Source: Fundicoccus sp052116145
Lineage (GTDB): Bacteria > Bacillota > Bacilli > Lactobacillales > Aerococcaceae
Direction of reading: 5' to 3'
DNA: 64,000 nucleotides
Assembly (NCBI RefSeq): GCF_052116145.1
Contig: NZ_JBQKLQ010000001.1
Coordinates: 372,001-436,000, forward strand
Below the pieces are notes generated by a model. It was given only the letters and a program-made list of their open reading frames with translations. It was not told the DNA's origin and ran no database searches. Position 1 is the stretch's first letter, and each line of letters starts with the position of its first letter. Positions 10,107-19,380 of this stretch are shown one piece after another. The position numbers and the translations under genes were made by a program.

Positions 10107-10133
10107 CAGAGATAAGGTGAAAGGAAAGAATTT

Positions 10134-10826
10134 ATGTTAGTTAAATCACCTAAAGCTACTCAATGTGTCATTTTATGTGGGGGAGCAGATGCGCCAGATT
10201 TAAAGCGAGTCGCCCAACTGATTTCAATCTATTCGTCAACCTTTTTAGTGGGTGTCGACCGGGGTGGTTTGGCATTAATTAAAGCAGGTTATTCTTTAGA
10301 CTATGCTTTTGGTGACTTTGATTCTGTAACGCCAGACGAGTTGGAGATAATCCGAGAACACAGTCATAAGCTTCAACAATACTCGCCAATAAAAGACGAT
10401 ACTGATATGGAATTAGCGTTAAGTATCTCAATCGAACGGTATTCAGAAGCAGACTATTATGTATTTGGTGGTATAGGAGAGCAGCAGGGTCGTTTAGATC
10501 ACATGTTTGCCAACATATGGCTAGTCTATCAGCCACGATTTCAAGCAGTTATTCATCGATTACAGTTTATTGAGTCGAACCACGTGATAAAGTTTTATAA
10601 GCCAGGTAGCTATCAAATTCAAGCGAATAAACAGACGGATTACCTTTCACTGATTTCAATGACAGCGCTCAAGCAATTATCTATCCAATATGCCAAGTAT
10701 GAATTGGATCCAGTTGACATTGCTTATCCTCGAGCGCTCATTAGTAATGAGTTTATCGATCAGCAACCAGTTCAAATTTCTTTTGAAGAAGGCATTATAA
10801 TGGTAATGTGGGTAGAAGAAGAGTAA
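10134..10826 (+). CDS. thiN: Thiamine pyrophosphokinase
   Basis: 230 residues. It transfers pyrophosphate from ATP to thiamine, giving the cofactor TPP. Characteristic motifs are VGVDRGGLALIKAG, the AFGDFDSV acidic metal site, KDDTDMELAL, and GGQGRLDH-like GIGEQQGRLDHMFANI. The C-terminal thiamine-binding beta domain ends LISNEFIDQQPVQISFEEG. AAGGAAAG precedes the ATG. It lies at the end of the rsgA-rpe-thiN cluster. Confidence 0.95.
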   Translation: MLVKSPKATQCVILCGGADAPDLKRVAQLISIYSSTFLVGVDRGGLALIKAGYSLDYAFGDFDSVTPDELEIIREHSHKLQQYSPIKDDTDMELALSISIERYSEADYYVFGGIGEQQGRLDHMFANIWLVYQPRFQAVIHRLQFIESNHVIKFYKPGSYQIQANKQTDYLSLISMTALKQLSIQYAKYELDPVDIAYPRALISNEFIDQQPVQISFEEGIIMVMWVEEE

Positions 10827-10850
10827 GACTTTTAGCATAGGAGAGATTGA

Positions 10851-11810
10851 ATGGATAAAGCAATCATTTTATTAAATACAAAATTTAAACACCTTCAAAT
10901 TGAAGAAATTGAAAGAATTGCTTCAGATTATCAAATTAAGTTTCAAGATGAGGTAAGTAAAGCGGATTTTGAAAAAGTGGAAATAATGTATGGTTGGAAT
11001 AAAGCTTATACTCCAAAGGATTTAACAAAGTTTACACAGTTAAAATGGATTCAAGCCGCTTCCGCAGGTGTAGATTATTTACCAAAGGAAATTACACAAA
11101 ACCCTCAAGTACAGATTACTAATATGAGTGGCGTGCATGCTGTTCCAATTACAGAATCTGTATTTGGCTATTTATTAGCTACTGGACGCCAATTATTTAC
11201 CAGTCAAATGAACCAAGCAACGTTTCAATGGATTCGTCCAGCACATGAATCGTATTTTTCTTTAAAAGAAAAAACACTTCTTATATATGGAACTGGGAAT
11301 ATTGGACAAGAAATCGCTCGAATTGGACAAGCGTTCAACATGAAAACAATTGGAATCAATACGAATGGACGATCAATTGAATATTTTGAGGAAAGTTTAT
11401 CAATGTCTGATTCACTGGCTGCGGTTGAAAAGGCTGATTTTATTGTAAGTACCTTACCAGCAACAGATCAAACACACCATTACTTTAATATAGAATGGTT
11501 TAGTCATTTAAAAAGTACGGCTTTATTCGTCAATATTGGCCGTGGCCAAACTGTTGATGAAGAAGCAATCGCCTCTGCTTTAACAAAGGGGCAATTTGCG
11601 GGAGCGTACTTAGATGTTTTCCACACAGAGCCTTTGCCTGAAACGTCAAAATTATGGCAGATAGATAACTTATTGATTACACCTCATATCACAGGGCATA
11701 TCGCACACTTTGCGAACGAAACGTTCCCAATATTTAAGCAGAATCTAGAAAGTTATATCAATACAGGTAAGTTAAGTCGAAATATCGTAGCGAAAAATAA
11801 AGGTTACTAA
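10851..11810 (+). CDS. D-2-hydroxyacid dehydrogenase (NAD-binding)
   Basis: A 319-residue member of the D-isomer-specific 2-hydroxyacid dehydrogenase family. The catalytic N- and C-terminal lobes enclose a Rossmann domain with the nucleotide loop YGTGNIGQEIARIG. The catalytic Arg region is FVNIGRGQTVDEEAI, followed by acidic EPLP and His in TPHITGH. It resembles the phosphoglycerate dehydrogenase-like or hydroxypyruvate reductase-like proteins of Lactobacillales, but its substrate cannot be read from sequence. AGGAGAG precedes the start. It shares a bidirectional terminator with rpmB. Confidence 0.88.
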   Translation: MDKAIILLNTKFKHLQIEEIERIASDYQIKFQDEVSKADFEKVEIMYGWNKAYTPKDLTKFTQLKWIQAASAGVDYLPKEITQNPQVQITNMSGVHAVPITESVFGYLLATGRQLFTSQMNQATFQWIRPAHESYFSLKEKTLLIYGTGNIGQEIARIGQAFNMKTIGINTNGRSIEYFEESLSMSDSLAAVEKADFIVSTLPATDQTHHYFNIEWFSHLKSTALFVNIGRGQTVDEEAIASALTKGQFAGAYLDVFHTEPLPETSKLWQIDNLLITPHITGHIAHFANETFPIFKQNLESYINTGKLSRNIVAKNKGY

Positions 11811-11876
11811 TAATAGACTAACAAGAGCAATACACTATAATGGTAAGCGAATAAGCTATTGAAAACTTAATACAAA

Positions 11877-11922
11877 AAAAGCCAGTGAGCTGAGAAAATT
11901 CTCAGTATTCACTGGCTTTTAC
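11877..11922. terminator. Bidirectional terminator between dehydrogenase gene and rpmB
   Basis: AAAAGCCAGTGA and TCACTGGCTTTT form the stem, with an inner CTGAG/CTCAG helix. A/T runs on both sides suit the convergent genes. Confidence 0.85.
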
Positions 11923-11968
11923 TTGTTTGGACTGTTAAACAATCCCTTACTCATTTAATCAATTAAAA

Positions 11969-12157
11969 TTAAACACGTTCAACTTTTCCGCTTTTCAATG
12001 CGCGTGCAGAAACCCAAACTCTTTTAGGCTCTCCATCAACTAGGATGCGGACTTTTTGTAAGTTAGCACCGAAACTACGTTTCGAAGCGTTCATAGCGTG
12101 AGAACGTTGGTTACCTGATCTTGCTTTACGTCCTGAAAAATAACATACTTTAGCCAT
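11969..12157 (-). CDS. rpmB: 50S ribosomal protein L28
   Basis: 62 residues, beginning MAKVCYFSGRKARSGNQRSH with the L28 signature SHAMNASKR. It is an RNA-binding protein of the large subunit, of normal length. The AAGGAGG ribosome site lies just upstream on the minus strand. It is a lone gene, convergent with the dehydrogenase and divergent from the asp23-like gene, as in many Firmicutes. Only one cysteine is present, so this is not the zinc-binding CxxC paralogue. Confidence 0.97.
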   Translation of the reverse strand: MAKVCYFSGRKARSGNQRSHAMNASKRSFGANLQKVRILVDGEPKRVWVSARALKSGKVERV

Positions 12158-12567
12158 TGTTTATTCCTCCTTTTTCTTGCAGGAGCATTAACCTCTGCAT
12201 TTCATACCAAAATAATTTACCATATTATAGACAGCAAATCAAGGTTGGAATCAAAAAAAGTTAATACCTTTCAATATAACGCTGATAATACAGCATTATT
12301 AATGAAATTTTAAAAAAGAACTTTGTGCTCATACCTATTTATAATCTAGTAGGATAACTTAAGAGTTTACTAAGATAAAGCAATTTGACATAACAAAAGA
12401 AGAGTAATTTAAAAATTACTAGGCTAATAGAGTCTTTTATGGTAAGTTATATGATGTTTGTGAATCCAAATAGTTTAAGAATATCTCAGTATTTGCTATT
12501 ATTGATGCGTGGAAGGCACTTTTGTGCTAAAATAATGAAGATATAAAACTTTATAGGAGGACTTTAA
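12158..12567. promoter_or_regulatory. Divergent intergenic region: rpmB and asp23-like promoters
   Basis: This is 410 bp without a gene. On the minus strand, a TATAAT (plus-strand ATTATA, 12224-12229) is a good -10 for rpmB. On the plus strand, an extended -10 TGCTAAAAT at 12525-12533 precedes the asp23-like gene by about 35 bp. An open minus-strand frame over 12499-12867 is antisense to the Asp23 gene. Nothing else was recognised. Confidence 0.55.
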
Positions 12568-12927
12568 ATGGCTATAAATATTCAAACACCTAATGGACAT
12601 ATCTCGCTGACGACAGACGTTATTGCGACTGTTGTGGGAGCTGCCGTAACCGATAACTATGGTGTTGTTGGAATGGTAAGTAAAAGTTTCATCCGAGATA
12701 ATATTACTGAAATTCTTAAAAAAGATAACTATGCAAAAGGTGTCGTTATTTCTCAAGAAGCAAATGAAGAAGTAATGGTCGATGTTTACATAGTAGTAAC
12801 ATATGGTACGAAGATCTCTGTTATTTGTCAGAATATTCAACAAACCGTGAAATATAACGTAGAACAATTACTTGGTTTTGAATTAAGTTATGTAAATGTT
12901 CACGTACAAGGAGTAAAGGTTGATTAA
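12568..12927 (+). CDS. Asp23/Gls24 family envelope stress response protein
   Basis: A 119-residue protein of the DUF322/Asp23 family (YloU type). The conserved pattern is GHISLTTDVIATVVGAAVTD, then GVVGM, YVVTYGTKI-like VVTYG, and a C-terminal VNVHVQGVK strand. These proteins are linked to envelope stress, and this member habitually sits before the fatty acid kinase gene. AGGAGG lies just before the ATG. The molecular function of the family is not settled. Confidence 0.93.
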   Translation: MAINIQTPNGHISLTTDVIATVVGAAVTDNYGVVGMVSKSFIRDNITEILKKDNYAKGVVISQEANEEVMVDVYIVVTYGTKISVICQNIQQTVKYNVEQLLGFELSYVNVHVQGVKVD

Positions 12928-12955
12928 TTAATCGACCAATCAAGGAGGACAAAAG

Positions 12956-14635
12956 TTGGAATTAGAAAAGTTAACCGCATCTCATTTTCAGGCGATGGTC
13001 ATTGCCGGAGCGGAACGCTTAAGTGAAAACGTAGAATTAATTAATTCTCTAAACGTTTTCCCCGTGCCAGACGGCGATACAGGAACGAACATGAATATGT
13101 CATTTCAATCAGGGGTAGAGAACTTAAGGCAAACAAAGACTGAGCATGTTGGTGAATTATCACAAGCTCTAGCTAAAGGATTATTAATGGGAGCTCGAGG
13201 GAACTCTGGCGTTATTTTATCTCAAATTTTTCGAGGGTTTTCTCAAGCAATTAAAGACAAAAAAACTCTAAACTCAGATGAGTTTATGGCTGCTTTTGTC
13301 GGCGGAGTTGAATCAGCATATAAAGCTGTTATGAAACCAGTTGAAGGTACTATCCTAACAGTTGCTCGTGAATCTGCGATTCGAGGCGAAAAGAAAGCTA
13401 AAAAATCTCAGGATATTATTGAAGTGATGAGTTCTATTGTTAGAGGAGCTAGTCAATCCTTAGATAGAACACCAGATCTACTACCTGTTTTAAAACAAGT
13501 TGGAGTGGTTGATAGTGGTGGTAAAGGATTGCTCTGTATTTATGAAGGTTTCTTAGCCGCTTTAACAGGTGAAGTGATTATTGAAACATCAGATAATGTA
13601 TCAAAATCAGAACACTCACATGCGATTTTTGAAGCTGATAACGATATTCCATTATCAATGGATGATATCACTTATGGTTACTGTACAGAAATCATGGTAC
13701 GCATCGGTGAAGGTCCAACTGTGAAGAAATCATTTGATTATGATGAATTCCGTAATCTACTTAACACTAAAGGTGATTCTCTATTAGTTGTGAATGATGA
13801 TGAAATTGTTAAAGTTCACGTACATACTGAAAATCCTGGTGAAATTATGCAATTAGGCCAAGAGTTTGGCGAGTTAATCAAAATCAAAGTGGATAATATG
13901 CGTGAACAAGTTCGTGGTCTAGAAGCTGAAGATAAAGCGATGCAAGTTGATAAGTCGGCTCTTGTACCAACTGAACTTAAACCATTTGCTGTAATTGCCG
14001 TAGCGGCAGGTGAAGGCATGATGGAATTGTTCAAATCAATTGGTGTAAATGAAGTGTTATCTGGAGGGCAAACGATGAACCCTTCTACAGAAGATTTTAT
14101 TAAATTAATTGATCGAGTGTCAGCAGAGAATATCATAATTTTACCAAATAATAAGAATATTATTATGGCTGCTGAACAAGCAGCTGAAGTCACTGATAAA
14201 CCGACAGTAGTTATTCCAACAACTACAATTCCTCAAGGAATTGCATCGATGTTAGCATATAACCCAACTCATTCTATTGAAGAAAACAAAGCGTTGATGA
14301 CAGAATCTAGTCAAACAGTTGTAAGTGGTCAAATCACTTACTCAATTCGAGACACTGAAATCGATGGCGTATCAATCAAAAAAGATGATTACATGGGCTT
14401 AATCGATGGGAAAATCATATTGTCACAACCAAACATCGAAGCTGCTTTACTTCAGACAATCGAGCATATCATAAATGATGATATGGAATTAATTACCATT
14501 ATTATTGGAGAAGATGGCGATAATGAATTAGCAGAATCGGTTGCAGAAAGAATAGAAGCGAGCAATCCAGATGTTGAGATTGAGTTCGTTCTAGGTGGCC
14601 AGCCAGTTTATCATTATATTTTATCAGCAGAATAA
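12956..14635 (+). CDS. fakA: Fatty acid kinase catalytic subunit FakA (DAK2/DegV-like)
   Basis: A 559-residue protein. The N-terminal DhaL-type nucleotide-binding domain carries VFPVPDGDTGTNM near residue 36 and GARGNSGVI. A central linker leads into a C-terminal domain (PFAVIAVAAGEGMMELFKS onward). With a FakB binding protein it phosphorylates exogenous fatty acids to acyl-phosphate. Start is TTG at 12956 with AAGGAGG seven bases upstream; no ATG fits. Its neighbours plsX and acpP act on the same acyl-phosphate pool. Confidence 0.94.
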   Translation: MELEKLTASHFQAMVIAGAERLSENVELINSLNVFPVPDGDTGTNMNMSFQSGVENLRQTKTEHVGELSQALAKGLLMGARGNSGVILSQIFRGFSQAIKDKKTLNSDEFMAAFVGGVESAYKAVMKPVEGTILTVARESAIRGEKKAKKSQDIIEVMSSIVRGASQSLDRTPDLLPVLKQVGVVDSGGKGLLCIYEGFLAALTGEVIIETSDNVSKSEHSHAIFEADNDIPLSMDDITYGYCTEIMVRIGEGPTVKKSFDYDEFRNLLNTKGDSLLVVNDDEIVKVHVHTENPGEIMQLGQEFGELIKIKVDNMREQVRGLEAEDKAMQVDKSALVPTELKPFAVIAVAAGEGMMELFKSIGVNEVLSGGQTMNPSTEDFIKLIDRVSAENIIILPNNKNIIMAAEQAAEVTDKPTVVIPTTTIPQGIASMLAYNPTHSIEENKALMTESSQTVVSGQITYSIRDTEIDGVSIKKDDYMGLIDGKIILSQPNIEAALLQTIEHIINDDMELITIIIGEDGDNELAESVAERIEASNPDVEIEFVLGGQPVYHYILSAE

Positions 14636-14647
14636 TAATGTAAGAAG

Positions 14648-14752
14648 ACGTTTATACCTGTAAAGCATTGTGTGTCATCTTGTAAATTTTAATGATTTTG
14701 TTAATTTACACCTTAGACTCTGCTGAAAGACACAGGTATAGGCGTTTTTTTC
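14648..14752 (+). terminator. Long-armed terminator after fakA
   Basis: ACGTTTATACCTGT (about 14648-14661) pairs with ACAGGTATAGGCGT (about 14732-14745), followed by seven Ts. About 70 bases lie inside the stem, with a smaller TGTAAATT/AATTTACA helix. It may simply be a terminator with an elaborate loop, or a small RNA 3' end. Confidence 0.65.
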
Positions 14753-14791
14753 TATTTATCAGAGGAAGCGACATAAAAGGCGGTGAAGTGA

Positions 14792-16837
14792 GTGTCTCAA
14801 ACGAAAAGTTGGTTAGACTCGTTAGTTGAACTAAAGGGCATAGGGCCGGTTAAGGTTCAACAATTTCAACAAATTGGTATTTATAATATAAGAGATTTGT
14901 TTTTCCATTTTCCCTTTAGGTATGAAGATATTCAGATTCGTGACATAGAAACTATTCTTGATCAAGAAAAAGTAACTTTAAAAGGAAAAATCGTTTCAGA
15001 ACCAGTTGTTCAGTATTTTGGACGCAATAAAAGTCGTTTAAATTTTCGATTTGCAGTAACAGATCACGATATTATTTCGGTCACTTTTTTTAATCAGCCT
15101 TACTTAAAAAACAGCATTCATTTAGGCGAAACAAGAGCAGTATATGGTAAATGGCAAAGCAATCAGCAGAATCTGATGGGAATGAAAATGATTAAACAAG
15201 CTGAAAATGATCAAGAATTCGCACCGATTTATCATACAACAAAAGGTTTAAGACAACCTCAGATTATCCAAGCGATTAAACAAGCATTCGAAGATTATTC
15301 AACTTTTATTCCAGAAATTATCCCCTCTTATTTAAATGATAAATACCAAATGCTGCCATTGGATCAGGCGTTATACCAAATGCATTTTCCAACAAACAAA
15401 CAACAATCGAAACAAGCTCAACGGAAGATCATTTTTCAGGAGTTCTTTTTGTTCCAATGGCGGCTACAATTAGCCACACAAAGACAACATCAACTGAGTG
15501 GCACACGGATTCATTATGAAGTGGAAGAATTAAAAGAAGTGATTAAATCTCTACCTTATGATTTAACAAATGCTCAGAAAAAAGCAGTTAATGAAATATG
15601 TTTTGACTTAATGGCTAATTATCCAATGCGACGCATGCTTCAAGGAGATGTTGGTAGTGGTAAGACTTTAGTTGCTTTTCTTGCGATGATTGCGTCAGTT
15701 ATTGCCGGCTATCAGACGTCCTTACTTGTACCGACGGAGATATTGGCCAAACAACATGTCAAAAGTTTTAACCGTATGTTTGAAATGACTGGTTTAAGAG
15801 CCGAGTTATTTGTTAGTGTGATGAACACAGTAGAAAAAAAGCAAATCATCGAGGGCTTAGCCAGCGGGCGTATTAGAATAGTCATAGGAACTCACGCTTT
15901 AATTCAAGAAAGCATTCATTTTAAAAATTTAGGTTTAGCAATTATTGATGAACAACATCGTTTCGGTGTAGGGCAAAGACAAGCAATGCTTAACAAAGGG
16001 CAAAGCGAACACTCAGTCAATTTGCTTCAAATGACTGCTACACCCATTCCAAGGTCACTCGCTTTATCTTTATATGGAGAATTAAGTGTGTCTACGATCG
16101 ATGAACTACCGAATGGCCGAAAAGCGATAACGACTGTTCTAGCAGATGAAAAGAACATTGAATCTGTTTATGAAGCAGTAGAAGCAGAATTAGATAAAGG
16201 TCATCAAGTGTATTATGTTTTACCATTGATCGAGAGTTCAGAACATATGGAAGAAATTGAAAATGTACTTGAAGTGGCAGAGAAACTGACGCAACGATTC
16301 TTTAACTATCAAGTCGATGTGCTACACGGCCAATTAGATAAAGGTCAGCAGCAATTAGTCATGGAACAATTTAGTCGTAATGAAACACAAATTCTTGTTG
16401 CCACCACAATGGTTGAAGTTGGTGTGGATGTTGCAAATGCTACTGTGATTGTTATCCAGTCAGCAGAACGTTTCGGACTTGCACAATTACACCAGCTAAG
16501 AGGTCGAGTAGGACGGAGTGACTTACCGAGTTACTGCTTCTTAATTGCCAAGCCAACAACAGAGCAAGGGAAAGCTCGGATGAAAATCATTGTCCAGCAT
16601 CAAGATGGTTTCTTAATTAGTCAAGAAGATATGAAAATAAGAGGAATGGGTGATGTATTGGGGCGTAATCAAAGTGGTTTGCCACAATTTCGTTATGCAA
16701 ACTTGTTTGAAGATCAGCACATCTTGACTGTTGCACGTGAAGAAGTTAATGAGTTATTGAAACATCCAGAAAAACTTCTGGAGAGTGAACATAAAGCACT
16801 CGATCAATGGGTGGAGACCCAATTAATCGAAGCATGA
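14792..16837 (+). CDS. recG: ATP-dependent DNA helicase RecG
   Basis: A 681-residue branch-migration helicase that remodels forks and Holliday junctions. The N-terminal wedge/OB domain (GIGPVKVQQFQQIGI, then VTLKGKIVSEP) precedes the helicase core. Walker A GDVGSGKTLVAF is near residue 283, the DEQHRFGVGQR box near 385, TATPIPRSLALSLYG follows, and motif VI is QLRGRVGRS. Start is GTG at 14792 behind AAAGGCGGTGA. It sits between fakA and plsX, the usual Firmicute order. Confidence 0.97.
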   Translation: MSQTKSWLDSLVELKGIGPVKVQQFQQIGIYNIRDLFFHFPFRYEDIQIRDIETILDQEKVTLKGKIVSEPVVQYFGRNKSRLNFRFAVTDHDIISVTFFNQPYLKNSIHLGETRAVYGKWQSNQQNLMGMKMIKQAENDQEFAPIYHTTKGLRQPQIIQAIKQAFEDYSTFIPEIIPSYLNDKYQMLPLDQALYQMHFPTNKQQSKQAQRKIIFQEFFLFQWRLQLATQRQHQLSGTRIHYEVEELKEVIKSLPYDLTNAQKKAVNEICFDLMANYPMRRMLQGDVGSGKTLVAFLAMIASVIAGYQTSLLVPTEILAKQHVKSFNRMFEMTGLRAELFVSVMNTVEKKQIIEGLASGRIRIVIGTHALIQESIHFKNLGLAIIDEQHRFGVGQRQAMLNKGQSEHSVNLLQMTATPIPRSLALSLYGELSVSTIDELPNGRKAITTVLADEKNIESVYEAVEAELDKGHQVYYVLPLIESSEHMEEIENVLEVAEKLTQRFFNYQVDVLHGQLDKGQQQLVMEQFSRNETQILVATTMVEVGVDVANATVIVIQSAERFGLAQLHQLRGRVGRSDLPSYCFLIAKPTTEQGKARMKIIVQHQDGFLISQEDMKIRGMGDVLGRNQSGLPQFRYANLFEDQHILTVAREEVNELLKHPEKLLESEHKALDQWVETQLIEA

Positions 16838-16868
16838 TAATAGGTTTGACTTATAGAGGAGGATATAA

Positions 16869-17864
16869 ATGGTAACAATCGCAATCGATGCAATGGGTGG
16901 AGATAATGCTCCAGCTGCAATTGTCAATGGTGTTAATTTAGCCGTTCGTACTTATGAAGATATCCAAATAAAATTATTTGGTGATGAGGCACGTATCAAT
17001 GAATATCTTGAAGCTCATGATAGAGTTGAAGTGATTCATACCACTGAAATTATTTCAGGTGAGGATGAACCAGTTATTGCAGTACGTCGTAAAAAAGAAT
17101 CTTCGATGGTAAGAGCAGCTAAAGCCGTTAAAGAGGGTGAAGCGGACGTTTTACTTTCTGCAGGAAGTACAGGTGCCTTGTTAGCGAGTGGGCTACTGAT
17201 CGTCGGACGAATAAAAAATATTGACCGACCAGGCTTAATGCCAGTCATTCCGACGATATCTAAAGAACACCCTCAATTTATTTTGATGGATGCAGGTGCT
17301 AATGCAGATTCTAAGCCGATTAATCTATTACAACACGCTATTCTAGCTTCTCAGTATGCCCGTGAAGTGTTAGAAATAGCTAAACCACGTGTTGGTCTGT
17401 TAAATAACGGGACTGAAGCAGGTAAAGGAAATGAACTAACTAAAGCTGCCTATGACTTGCTTGCAAACGAAGAGAGTATTCATTTTATTGGTAATGTGGA
17501 AGCGAAAGAACTATTAACAGGTTCATTAGATATTGCAGTAACGGATGGATTTACAGGCAATGCAGTGTTAAAAACTCTTGAAGGAACCTCTAAAAGTGTT
17601 TTCAGAGCAATTAAAGGGGCATTTACCGAAGGTAATATAAAAACTAAATTAGGGGCATTAATGATTAAAGAGGCGTTAGCTGATTTAAAAGATAATTTCG
17701 ATGACACTAAAGCAGGTGGAGCTGTAATGCTTGGAGTAAAGGGTGCGGTTATTAAAGCGCACGGCTCATCTAATGAAGAAGCAATTTACAATGCGATTCG
17801 TCAAGCAAGAAAAGTGACACAAACTGGTGTCATTCAAAAAACGATTGATTTTTTTGAGGCTTAA
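16869..17864 (+). CDS. plsX: Phosphate acyltransferase PlsX
   Basis: 331 residues. It converts acyl-ACP to acyl-phosphate at the membrane surface for PlsY-dependent phosphatidic acid synthesis. The N terminus IAIDAMGGDNAP is the family signature. Also seen are LSAGSTGALLA, MDAGANADSKP, NNGTEAGKGNE, and FIGNVEAKE with TDGFTGNAVLKTLEG. GAGGAGGA lies before the ATG. It is adjacent to recG and acpP and functionally linked to FakA. Confidence 0.97.
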   Translation: MVTIAIDAMGGDNAPAAIVNGVNLAVRTYEDIQIKLFGDEARINEYLEAHDRVEVIHTTEIISGEDEPVIAVRRKKESSMVRAAKAVKEGEADVLLSAGSTGALLASGLLIVGRIKNIDRPGLMPVIPTISKEHPQFILMDAGANADSKPINLLQHAILASQYAREVLEIAKPRVGLLNNGTEAGKGNELTKAAYDLLANEESIHFIGNVEAKELLTGSLDIAVTDGFTGNAVLKTLEGTSKSVFRAIKGAFTEGNIKTKLGALMIKEALADLKDNFDDTKAGGAVMLGVKGAVIKAHGSSNEEAIYNAIRQARKVTQTGVIQKTIDFFEA

Positions 17865-17870
17865 TATTAT

Positions 17871-17898
17871 TTGTAATTCATAGATTTCTTGCTATAAT
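17871..17898 (+). promoter_or_regulatory. Promoter upstream of acpP
   Basis: TTGTAA at 17871-17876 and TATAAT at 17893-17898 are separated by 16 bp. A second, weaker pair is TTGACT 17978-17983 and TATTGA 18000-18005. acpP therefore appears able to be transcribed apart from plsX. No clear FabT or FapR palindrome was recognised. Confidence 0.6.
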
Positions 17899-18044
17899 GG
17901 TGAAAGGCTTTATTCAGATGAGATAAAAACTTATCCATTTGCAATAAAAATTTAAAAAACATAGACAATTTTCACTATTGACTGTAAAATGTGTAAGTAT
18001 ATTGAAAATGATTAATACACGTGGAGAGTATGGGAGGTGTTGTT

Positions 18045-18287
18045 ATGACCCAAGAACAAACTATATTAGAAAAAGTAAAAGAAATGATTGTCGATCGTTT
18101 CGGCGTACAAGAAGATAAAGTTACTACTACGATGACCTTTGATGACTTAGGTGCTGATTCTCTAGATGTTGTTGAATTGGTTATGGAGTTAGAGGATACA
18201 TTTAATATTCAATTTGAAGATGATAAAATTGAACAGTTATCCAATATTGGGGATGCTGTAGATTATATCGAAGAACTAAAAAAATAA
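18045..18287 (+). CDS. acpP: Acyl carrier protein
   Basis: An 80-residue acidic protein with the phosphopantetheine site at Ser39 in GADSLDVVELVMELED. It carries acyl chains for fatty acid and phospholipid synthesis. An in-frame ATG at 18021 is possible, but GGGAGGTG at 18032-18039 places the true start at 18045. It stands directly after plsX and before the opp operon. A second ACP may exist elsewhere, as Lactobacillales often carry two. Confidence 0.95.
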   Translation: MTQEQTILEKVKEMIVDRFGVQEDKVTTTMTFDDLGADSLDVVELVMELEDTFNIQFEDDKIEQLSNIGDAVDYIEELKK

Positions 18288-18366
18288 GTAACTTATAGAT
18301 AAACTGTCATAACTTGTCACAAGTGAAGTCATGATAGTGTCAGTACAAACGAAACGGAGGTACGAA

Positions 18367-19380
18367 ATGGAGAACAATAAAGTTCTATTAGAAGTCAAAG
18401 ACTTACATACTGGCTTTAGAATTAAAGATTCATATTTTGATGCTGTAGACGGCATTTCGTTCACTTTATCAAAGAATGAGAAATTAGCGATAGTTGGTGA
18501 ATCAGGCTGTGGTAAAAGTACATTAGCAACAAGTATTGTAGGATTACACAACCGCCTAAACACACGCATCACTGGAGAAATCATTTATAATAATGATAAC
18601 CTAGTGGATTATGATGAAACGCAATACAATCAAATTAGAGGCAATGATATAGGGATGATCTTTCAAGATCCATTAGCCTCATTAAACCCACTAATGACGA
18701 TTGAAGCTCAAATTGATGAGGCTTTATACTACCATACAAAATTAAATAAAAAACAACGTCAAGATCGTGTATTAGAGTTGTTAGATCAAGTAGGGATAGC
18801 TAATCCTGTAAGAATGGCAGCGCAATATCCGCATGAATTATCAGGTGGGATGAGACAACGTGTTATCATCGCCATTGCTTTGGCATGTAAACCGCCGATT
18901 ATCATTGCAGATGAACCTACGACAGCGCTAGATGTCACTATCCAAGCACAGATTCTAGACTTATTGAATGACATTCAAGATGAAACTGAATCTGGAATTA
19001 TTTTGATTACACATGACTTGGGTGTAGTAGCTGAAACGGCTGATCGTGTTGCGGTAATGTATGCGGGACAGTTCGTTGAGATTGCTCCTGTTGATTTAAT
19101 CTTTAACAACCCAAAACATCCATATACTCGTTCATTGCTACGTTCAATACCTCAGTCTAATGAAATGGCTGATGATGCGAGTGGCGAATTACACGTTATT
19201 CAAGGAGTAGTACCACCTTTAACACGCTTACCACGTAAAGGTTGTCGTTTTGCTTCACGTATCCCATGGATTCCTGCAGAACATCACGAAGAAAACCCTA
19301 CTTTGCATGAAGTGGAACCAGGACACTGGGTACGTTGTACTTGTCATGAACACTTCCATTTCGAAGAGGAGGGACATTAA
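18367..19380 (+). CDS. oppD: Oligopeptide ABC transporter ATP-binding protein OppD
   Basis: A 337-residue ATPase. Walker A GESGCGKSTLATS is near residue 42, the Q loop lies in IFQDPLASLNPL, the signature is LSGGMRQRV near 158, and Walker B IIIADEPTTALD near 176 is followed by the H-loop histidine. The C-terminal oligopeptide/nickel extension carries cysteines (GCRFASR, RCTCHE) typical of OppD. Start ATG 18367 has GGAGGT at 18356-18361; the frame extending to 18331 lacks a ribosome site. It overlaps oppF by one base (TAATG). Confidence 0.95.
   Translation: MENNKVLLEVKDLHTGFRIKDSYFDAVDGISFTLSKNEKLAIVGESGCGKSTLATSIVGLHNRLNTRITGEIIYNNDNLVDYDETQYNQIRGNDIGMIFQDPLASLNPLMTIEAQIDEALYYHTKLNKKQRQDRVLELLDQVGIANPVRMAAQYPHELSGGMRQRVIIAIALACKPPIIIADEPTTALDVTIQAQILDLLNDIQDETESGIILITHDLGVVAETADRVAVMYAGQFVEIAPVDLIFNNPKHPYTRSLLRSIPQSNEMADDASGELHVIQGVVPPLTRLPRKGCRFASRIPWIPAEHHEENPTLHEVEPGHWVRCTCHEHFHFEEEGH

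Noticed and set aside
12499..12867. Minus-strand 122-residue protein
   Set aside because: Antisense to the Asp23-like gene, no ribosome site and unusual composition.
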